10,807 nucleotides of DNA, taken from the NCBI GenBank assembly GCA_002937525.1, contig PTKA01000012.1:1-10807 (forward strand). The letters run 5' to 3'. The translations under genes were made by a program, and so were the position numbers. Source of the stretch: Alphaproteobacteria bacterium MarineAlpha10_Bin3. GTDB taxonomy: Bacteria; Pseudomonadota; Alphaproteobacteria; UBA8366; GCA-2717185. Under the pieces are notes generated by a model. That model did not search any database, was not told the origin of the DNA, and saw only the letters and a list, made by a program, of their open reading frames with translations. Positions 6,558 through 10,807 of this stretch are shown in pieces (the stretch's first letter is position 1; each line of letters opens with the position of its first letter).

Positions 6558-6973
6558 TGGCGGCGGTCAAACTTCGCGCCCGCAACGCCGAGGATATGGC
6601 GGTCATTTCGGCCCTGTTGCAGGACGGGCTGGTGCCGATTGGCGATATCGGCCTCATGCCCGACGGGAACGGTTTCGTCATGGCGCTGACCCGCTACCGC
6701 TGGGAGCGCGATACGCGCGAGCGCATCCATGCCGGTCTGCGCTTCGAGGCGGTGGACAAGGTCCGTTACCGTGGGATCGACCGCAAGGACCGAGGCCAGT
6801 TTCTATCGCTGCTGGCAATTTCCTATGCAGGCGACGCCGCCACAGGCGTGGTCGAAATGCAATTCGCCGGCGGTGGCGTCATTCGACTGGATGTCGGCGG
6901 GCTAAACTGCGTCCTGGCCGATTTCGACGAAAGCTGGCCAACCCTCTGGACGCCCAGACACGATCTTGAATGA
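6557..6973 (+). CDS. DUF2948 family protein
   Basis: This 138-residue soluble protein of unknown function is typical of alphaproteobacteria. Recognisable parts are KLRARNAEDMAVISALLQDG (5-24), FVMALTRYRWE (40-50), GLRFEAVDKVRYRGID (60-75), FLSLLAISY (82-90) and FAGGGVIRLDV (103-113). Its ATG overlaps the murA stop by one base (TGATG), so it is almost certainly co-translated with murA. In many alphaproteobacteria this gene sits directly after murA and before histidine genes (hisG or hisD). Here hisG follows only after a 3.5-kb block of other genes. It ends 1 nt before the stop of the convergent NTF2-like gene. The biochemical role is unknown. Confidence 0.9.
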   Translation: MAAVKLRARNAEDMAVISALLQDGLVPIGDIGLMPDGNGFVMALTRYRWERDTRERIHAGLRFEAVDKVRYRGIDRKDRGQFLSLLAISYAGDAATGVVEMQFAGGGVIRLDVGGLNCVLADFDESWPTLWTPRHDLE

Positions 6974-6974
6974 G

Positions 6975-7442
6975 TTATTCGACAATTTTGAAATAAGTGT
7001 CCTTTTTGGCGATCAGACCGTCCTTGAACGTGAAAATGTCGAGACCAAGCCAGTCCTGAACCGTGCCATCGGGCAGGGTCGCCTGGCGGTGCCACTGCGA
7101 GTATCCCTTGTCGCCATCCACCCGGTTGTCGATGGCGTGCCACTGAATGTCAGGCAGGGCTGCCATCAGTTCGCCGAAAAACGCGCGTAGCTCGGCTTTT
7201 CCGGTATGGCGTCGGCCGAAAATTTCCGGCCCTCTGGCGTTGTCGAATTCGCCATCTTCGGCGAAGAATCCAATGATGGCGTCGATGTCGTGGCGATTGA
7301 ACGCCGCACCGATATCCTCCAGCAGTTGCACGGTGACCCCACGGGGGCGAACGGCTGAATTAACCGGCGCATCTTTGCGCCTATCCCCGGGGTTCCGCCG
7401 CGCCATGGTTTTTCGCCGCTCCATGGCGTTTCTTTTATCCAT
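6975..7442 (-). CDS. NTF2/SnoaL-like protein with repeat-derived N-terminus
   Basis: This 155-residue frame has residues 36-155 forming a single NTF2-like (SnoaL/limonene-epoxide-hydrolase fold) domain. It shows LLEDIGAAFNRHDIDAIIGFF (40-60), then FFGELMAALPDIQWH (88-102) and the closing DIFTFKDGLIAKKDTYFKI (135-153). Such cone-shaped domains bind small hydrophobic molecules or act as isomerases or hydrolases; many are non-enzymatic, and the ligand is unknown. Residues 1-24 (MDKRNA, MERRKT, MARRNP, GDRRKD) are four hexapeptide units continuing the 18-bp tandem array upstream. The ATG at 7442 lacks a good ribosome binding site but overlaps the stop of the array ORF in ATGGATAA, so translation may be coupled or the two ORFs may be one frameshifted gene. 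It converges with the DUF2948 gene. Confidence 0.75.
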   Translation of the reverse strand: MDKRNAMERRKTMARRNPGDRRKDAPVNSAVRPRGVTVQLLEDIGAAFNRHDIDAIIGFFAEDGEFDNARGPEIFGRRHTGKAELRAFFGELMAALPDIQWHAIDNRVDGDKGYSQWHRQATLPDGTVQDWLGLDIFTFKDGLIAKKDTYFKIVE

Positions 7443-7683
7443 GGTTTGCCGCGTGCCGCCGATCCACGGCGTGCCGTCTATTCGTGGCGTGGTGCCGGTC
7501 CATGGCGTGCCGCCGGTTCATGGCGTTCCGCCGGTCCATGGCGTTTCGCCGGTCCATGGCGTTCCGGCGATCCGCGGCGTTCTGCCGATCCACGGCGTGG
7601 CGGCGATCCATGGCGTGGCGCCGGTCGATGGCGTGCCTCTTATCGATGGCACTGCGCCGCTCCGCAGTTTCCCTTTTATCCAT
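7371..7683 (-). repeat. tandem array of about 17 degenerate 18-bp units
   Basis: From 7389 to 7683 there are 16 units of 18 bp plus 7 extra bases; a further degenerate unit lies at 7371-7388. The consensus on the plus strand is GGCGTT-CCGCCGGTCCAT, and on the minus strand it encodes M-D-R-R-(N/H)-A. Units differ mostly at minus-strand third positions (GAT/GAC, CGG/CGC/CGA/AGG/AGA), keeping D-R-R constant. This points to selection on that frame rather than a non-coding satellite. The 7 extra bases (about 7443-7449) shift the reading frame between the array and the NTF2-like domain. Confidence 0.9.
7435..7683 (-). CDS. 82-residue Arg-rich hexapeptide-repeat ORF, possibly 5' part of the NTF2-like gene
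   Basis: An ATG at 7683 is preceded by a very strong ribosome binding site (GGAGGAGG on the minus strand, around 7700-7692, about 9 nt away). This makes translation from here likely. The product is 13 hexapeptides (MDKRET, AERRSA, IDKRHA, IDRRHA, MDRRHA and so on), then ANHG and a stop. It is highly basic, has no hydrophobic segment and matches no domain I know. The same hexapeptide pattern resumes in another frame at 7442 and leads into the NTF2-like domain. A 7-bp addition separates them. Without it, one protein of roughly 235 residues would result. Alternatives are a frameshifted pseudogene, ribosomal frameshifting, or stop-start coupling through ATGGATAA. Confidence 0.5.
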   Translation of the reverse strand: MDKRETAERRSAIDKRHAIDRRHAMDRRHAVDRQNAADRRNAMDRRNAMDRRNAMNRRHAMDRHHATNRRHAVDRRHAANHG

Positions 7684-7797
7684 GGCGGCGTTCCTCCTCC
7701 CCACCAAATTACATGATACGATCTTAGTCGATCCGCGTGCCGACCGAAACCCGTATGGCTCTTTCAGATGGCCATTGTCTCCTGATAAGGTTGCGCC

Positions 7798-8775
7798 ATG
7801 ACAGATGCCAGTTGCGTAATCCAAAGCGAATTTACCGGCGCCAACGCATGGCGGCGCGATTCGCTGGCCGTCGACGATGGATTTTTCGTGCTCGATCAGG
7901 CTTGCCTCGATGAACTGGATGGCGCGGTTTTACATTTGCGCGCCAATCCCCTGCCGGTGGAAATGATAACGCCGGATCTGTTTGAATTACCGGCGTGCCG
8001 CGCCCTGATGAAGGCGGTGAGCGCGGAATTGCGCGATGGCGTCGGCTTTGCCATTGTCGATCGTCTGAACCTTGGCCAGTTCGCCAGGCAGGAGGCCGTC
8101 ATGGTGTACTGGCTGCTGGCATCGATGATTGCCCGGCCGGTGGCGCAGAAATGGAACGGCCAGATGATTTACGATGTCTATGATTCGGGCCGCAAGCCGG
8201 GCCACGGCGTGCGTCCCGACATCACCAACGTGGAGCAGAATTTTCATACCGACAACAGCTATAACCACAGTCCGCCCCATATCATCGGCCTGCTTTGCCT
8301 GCAAACCGCCAAGCAAGGCGGGATCAGCCGCATCATCAGTTTTCCCAGCGCGCATAACGAAATGCTGCGGCGCTATGGCGAATATCTGCCACGGCTTTAT
8401 CGGCCCTACTATTTCGACCGCCAGCGCGAACACGCGCCGGGTGACGTCAAAACCACGTTTCATCCCCTGTTCGCCAATGAATCTGGCGCGCTGGTTGCGC
8501 GGCTGTCGCATTTTCAGGTTGTCAACGGCTATGTGCTGGCCGGCGAGGAATTCGACGCGCACGGGGCGGCGGCGCTCGACGCGCTGGAAGGCATTTTGAA
8601 CGAACCGACAATGTGGAAGGACTTCATCTTCGAGCCCGGTCAGATCCAGTTTCTGGATAACCGGCGCTGCGGCCACAAACGGACCGCATTCGTGGATCAC
8701 CACGCACCGGAACGCAAGCGGCGGCTGGTCCGGCTCTGGCTGCGCAATAGTGGCCGCCCCTTCTATAACGGTTAG
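7798..8775 (+). CDS. TauD/TfdA-family Fe(II)/2-oxoglutarate-dependent dioxygenase
   Basis: This 325-residue cytoplasmic enzyme has a double-stranded beta-helix fold. The metal triad is visible: H150 and D152 in NFHTDNSYN, and the distal His H293 in DNRRCGHKRTAF. R309/R312 in RRLVRLWLR supplies the 2-oxoglutarate-binding arginine. The segment ITNVEQNFHTDNSYN...LLCLQTAKQGG is typical of the TauD/TfdA (PF02668) group, which hydroxylates or cleaves small organic acids, sulfonates or amino-acid-like compounds using O2. The substrate cannot be read. AAGG (7787-7790) lies 7 nt before the ATG. The Ntn-hydrolase gene follows after 25 nt, so the two are probably one operon. Upstream, a 114-nt intergenic gap separates it from the divergent hexapeptide-repeat gene. 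Confidence 0.9.
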   Translation: MTDASCVIQSEFTGANAWRRDSLAVDDGFFVLDQACLDELDGAVLHLRANPLPVEMITPDLFELPACRALMKAVSAELRDGVGFAIVDRLNLGQFARQEAVMVYWLLASMIARPVAQKWNGQMIYDVYDSGRKPGHGVRPDITNVEQNFHTDNSYNHSPPHIIGLLCLQTAKQGGISRIISFPSAHNEMLRRYGEYLPRLYRPYYFDRQREHAPGDVKTTFHPLFANESGALVARLSHFQVVNGYVLAGEEFDAHGAAALDALEGILNEPTMWKDFIFEPGQIQFLDNRRCGHKRTAFVDHHAPERKRRLVRLWLRNSGRPFYNG

Positions 8776-8800
8776 TCGCCACATTTCGAAAAGAGCCAAC

Positions 8801-10372
8801 ATGAACGAACTGAACACCAATTTTTACCAGAACTGGCAACTGCGCAAGCCGGCGGTGCGCGGTGGCGGCGGGGTCGTGAGCAGCCATTTTCGCACCGCCG
8901 CGCAAGCCGGGGCCGAGGTGCTGCGCGCCGGCGGTAACGCCGTCGATGCGGCAATCGCCACGTCCTTTGCCGTTTCCGTGGTCGAACCCTGGATGAGCGG
9001 GCTGGGCGGATGCGGCTATATGCTGATCTATCTGGCGCAAGAAGACCGGGTTCGGTGCATTGATTTCGGCGCCGTTGCGCCGGCGGCGCTCGATCCCAGC
9101 GACTACCCCTTGGTCGAGGGCGAAGGCGGCGATATCTTCACCTGGCCGGCGGTGCGCGACGACGCCAACGTGCATGGCTATCGCTCGATGGCCACGCCGG
9201 GACAGCTCGACGGCGTCGGGCTGGCCTGGGAGCGTTACGGCACCAAGCCCTGGGCGGATTTGCTGGCGCCGGCCATAACGCTGGCGGAACGCGGGTTGCC
9301 GGTGAACTGGATGACGACGATCCGGGTTGCCTCGGCGATGGTGGATTTGCGGCGCTATGCGGCCAGCGCCCAGATCTATTTGCCCGATGCCCGGCCACCG
9401 CTGCCCGATGTCGGCAAACCGGTGCCGCATCTGCCGTTGGGCGGGATGGCGAACACCTTGAAGCGGCTTGCCCAGGCCGGCCACCGCGACCTGTATGAAG
9501 GCGAGGTCGCGGCCCGGATCATAGCCGATATCGAAGCCGGCGGCGGGTCGCTGCGGGCGGCCGATCTGGCGCAATACCGGGCGCGCGAAGTCGATCCGCT
9601 GATGCGCGATTATGGCCCGGCCAGGGTCTTCGCCGCCCCCGGCCTGACCGCCGGGCCGACCTTGTTTCGGGTGCTGGACGCAATCGGCGGCAAGATCGGC
9701 GCGGGAACGCCGGGACCGGCGGCCTATGCCCAATGGGCGCGCGCGATGAGCGATGCCTATGCCGAACGGTTCCGCACCATGGGCGCGGAGGATGACAGCC
9801 GGGCACCCGGATCGACGACCCATCTTTGCGTTATCGACGCCGATGGCAACATGGTGACATTGACCCAGACGCTGCTGTCGGTCTTTGGCAGCAAGACGGT
9901 GTTGCCGCAGACCGGCATCCTGATGAACAACGGCATATTGTGGTTCGATCCGGTGCCCGGCAAGCCAAATTCGATGGCCCCGTCCAAACGGCCATTGTCG
10001 AATATGTGTCCGATGCTGGCGACGCGCGACGGCAAACCGTGGTTCGCGCTTGGCGCGTCTGGCGGGCGGCGCATCATGCCGGCGGTGATGCAGGTCGCCT
10101 CGATGCTGATCGATGGCGCCATGGATTTCGAGGACGCCTTTCATCAGCCCCGCATCGACGTTAGCGGCGACGGGCGGGCAACGCTGGATATGCGCCTCGA
10201 CGATGGCGTCGTTGCTGCAATCGAAGCCCATATGCCGGTGTTCCGCGAAGAGCAAAGCGTGTACCCGAACGCCTTCGCCAAACCCAATGGCGTCATGCGG
10301 GATCCCGATACGGGTGCGTTTCTGGGCGTCGGCGATATCATGAATCCGGTCGCGGGCGCTGTCGGGGCATAG
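8801..10372 (+). CDS. gamma-glutamyltransferase-family Ntn hydrolase, atypical substrate site
   Basis: This 523-residue proenzyme of the Ggt family is normally cleaved by itself into large and small subunits. The new N-terminal threonine is T339 in GSTTHLCVIDADGN. Catalytic features are kept: T357 (E. coli T409), S400 of KRPLSNM (S462) and G421-G422 of GASGG (G483-G484). N-terminal family motifs AGGNAVDAAIATSFAVSVVEP (43-63) and GLGGCGYM (67-74) are clear. By my alignment, residues that grip the gamma-glutamyl group in E. coli differ: R114 is G90, N411 is L359, Q430 is G378, D433 is W381. Other family members with non-glutathione substrates include oxamate amidohydrolase (HpxW) and cephalosporin acylases, so the substrate is probably another amide. 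There is no signal peptide, unlike periplasmic Ggt, so it is likely cytoplasmic. ATG 8801 has a weak GAAAAGAG upstream. Confidence 0.9.
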   Translation: MNELNTNFYQNWQLRKPAVRGGGGVVSSHFRTAAQAGAEVLRAGGNAVDAAIATSFAVSVVEPWMSGLGGCGYMLIYLAQEDRVRCIDFGAVAPAALDPSDYPLVEGEGGDIFTWPAVRDDANVHGYRSMATPGQLDGVGLAWERYGTKPWADLLAPAITLAERGLPVNWMTTIRVASAMVDLRRYAASAQIYLPDARPPLPDVGKPVPHLPLGGMANTLKRLAQAGHRDLYEGEVAARIIADIEAGGGSLRAADLAQYRAREVDPLMRDYGPARVFAAPGLTAGPTLFRVLDAIGGKIGAGTPGPAAYAQWARAMSDAYAERFRTMGAEDDSRAPGSTTHLCVIDADGNMVTLTQTLLSVFGSKTVLPQTGILMNNGILWFDPVPGKPNSMAPSKRPLSNMCPMLATRDGKPWFALGASGGRRIMPAVMQVASMLIDGAMDFEDAFHQPRIDVSGDGRATLDMRLDDGVVAAIEAHMPVFREEQSVYPNAFAKPNGVMRDPDTGAFLGVGDIMNPVAGAVGA

Positions 10373-10460
10373 AGAATATCAGCCGGGGCGGCGGCAGATC
10401 GTGCTGGAATAGCCTATCGGCTTGTGCCATGTAGGCAGCGGATTTTATGGAGTTTTCGTT

Positions 10461-10807
10461 GTGCGCGCCAATCAGTCGCTGGTCCTCGCCTTGCCCAAGG
10501 GCCGGATCTTAAAGGAGGTCGCCCCCTTGCTCGCCCGGGTCGGGATCGAGCCGGAACCGGCCTTCGTCGATCCCGCTGCCCGCCAGTTGCAGTTCGCAAC
10601 CAATATCGATGGTTTGTCGATTATCCGCGTGCGCAGCTTCGACGTGGCGACCTTCGTTGCTTTTGGCGCGGCGCATCTGGGCGTCGCCGGCAATGACGTC
10701 TTGATGGAATTCGACTATGGCGAGATTTACGCCCCGGTCGATCTGAATATCGGGCGCTGCCGGCTATCGGTCGCCGAACCGCGCGAATTGCTCGAATCCG
10801 ACGATCC
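10461..10807 (+). CDS. hisG: ATP phosphoribosyltransferase, short form (5' part, runs off the window)
   Basis: The first 115 codons are present. HisG condenses ATP with phosphoribosyl pyrophosphate, the first and feedback-controlled step of histidine synthesis, in the cytoplasm. Visible signatures are [18 protein letters not shown] (7-24) at the N-terminus, [21 protein letters not shown] (54-74), then [22 protein letters not shown] (74-95) and [11 protein letters not shown] (97-107). It begins at the N-terminus like the short HisG form, which works as a hetero-octamer with HisZ. The GTG start at 10461 is supported by GGAG at 10449-10452, 8 nt upstream; no ATG fits better. The 88 nt before it hold no clear promoter, so it may be read from the preceding operon or from a weak local promoter. 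Confidence 0.95.
   Translation, partial: MRANQSLVLALPKGRILKEVAPLLARVGIEPEPAFVDPAARQLQFATNIDGLSIIRVRSFDVATFVAFGAAHLGVAGNDVLMEFDYGEIYAPVDLNIGRCRLSVAEPRELLESDD

Noticed and set aside
7371..7683. CRISPR array
   Set aside because: The repeated unit is 18 bp, directly tandem and degenerate, with no unique spacers and no cas genes. It is a coding tandem repeat.
7684..7797. Promoters in the divergent gap before the dioxygenase gene
   Set aside because: A TGTAAT -10-like box exists on the minus strand, but no acceptable -35 lies 16-18 nt from it, and the plus strand shows no good pair either. Left uncalled.
7147..7801. Plus-strand ORFs across the 18-bp array (GVPPVH, GPWRSA and FRRSMA repeats)
   Set aside because: An 18-bp period without stops leaves several frames open. 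The minus frame has the strong ribosome binding site, joins the NTF2-like domain and shows third-position variation; the plus frames have none of these.

Overview
The window reads as chromosomal DNA of an alphaproteobacterium, most likely a member of the Rhodospirillales or a related, possibly uncultured, lineage. This is inferred from the high GC, the run tRNA-Thr / small basic protein / murA / DUF2948, and the short-form hisG nearby. The left end carries the tail of an IS481-type transposase, so the window joins mobile or accessory DNA to a core cell-wall and histidine locus.

Layout. 1-102: C-terminal end of an IS481-family transposase. 103-479: no gene seen. 480-2144: a hydantoinase B/oxoprolinase-type subunit without its usual A subunit beside it. 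2145-2461: a non-coding stretch with a hairpin just after hyuB, AT-rich AACAAA/TTTGTT half-sites, a 40-codon ORF of unknown origin and a second hairpin. 2462-3130: a metallo-beta-lactamase-like protein that has lost most metal ligands. 3180-3623: a PPOX-class FMN/F420-type flavin protein. 3684-4454 (minus): a crotonase-fold enzyme without the two usual hydratase glutamates, with a palindrome-decorated promoter upstream. 4801-4875 (minus): tRNA-Thr(GGU). 4940-5113: a 57-residue basic protein. 5277-6557: murA, overlapping by 1 nt with a DUF2948 gene (6557-6973). 10461 to the right edge: the start of hisG.

Between DUF2948 and hisG lies a block (about 6974-10460) that is not part of the core cluster as I know it. 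On the minus strand it has an NTF2/SnoaL-like protein preceded by about 17 tandem 18-bp units encoding an arginine-rich hexapeptide (M-D-R-R-N/H-A). That array carries a 7-bp addition that changes frame. On the plus strand, diverging from it, are a TauD/TfdA-type Fe(II)/2-oxoglutarate dioxygenase and, 25 nt later, a gamma-glutamyltransferase-fold Ntn hydrolase. The hydrolase keeps the catalytic threonine and oxyanion loops, but all four residues that hold the gamma-glutamyl group in E. coli Ggt are replaced.

How the genes work together. murA (peptidoglycan precursor synthesis) and hisG (histidine synthesis) are housekeeping. The dioxygenase plus Ntn hydrolase look like a two-gene operon acting on the same small amide or amino-acid-like compound; the substrate is not readable from sequence. 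The best candidates for something undescribed are this dioxygenase/Ntn-hydrolase/NTF2 module and the hexapeptide array.
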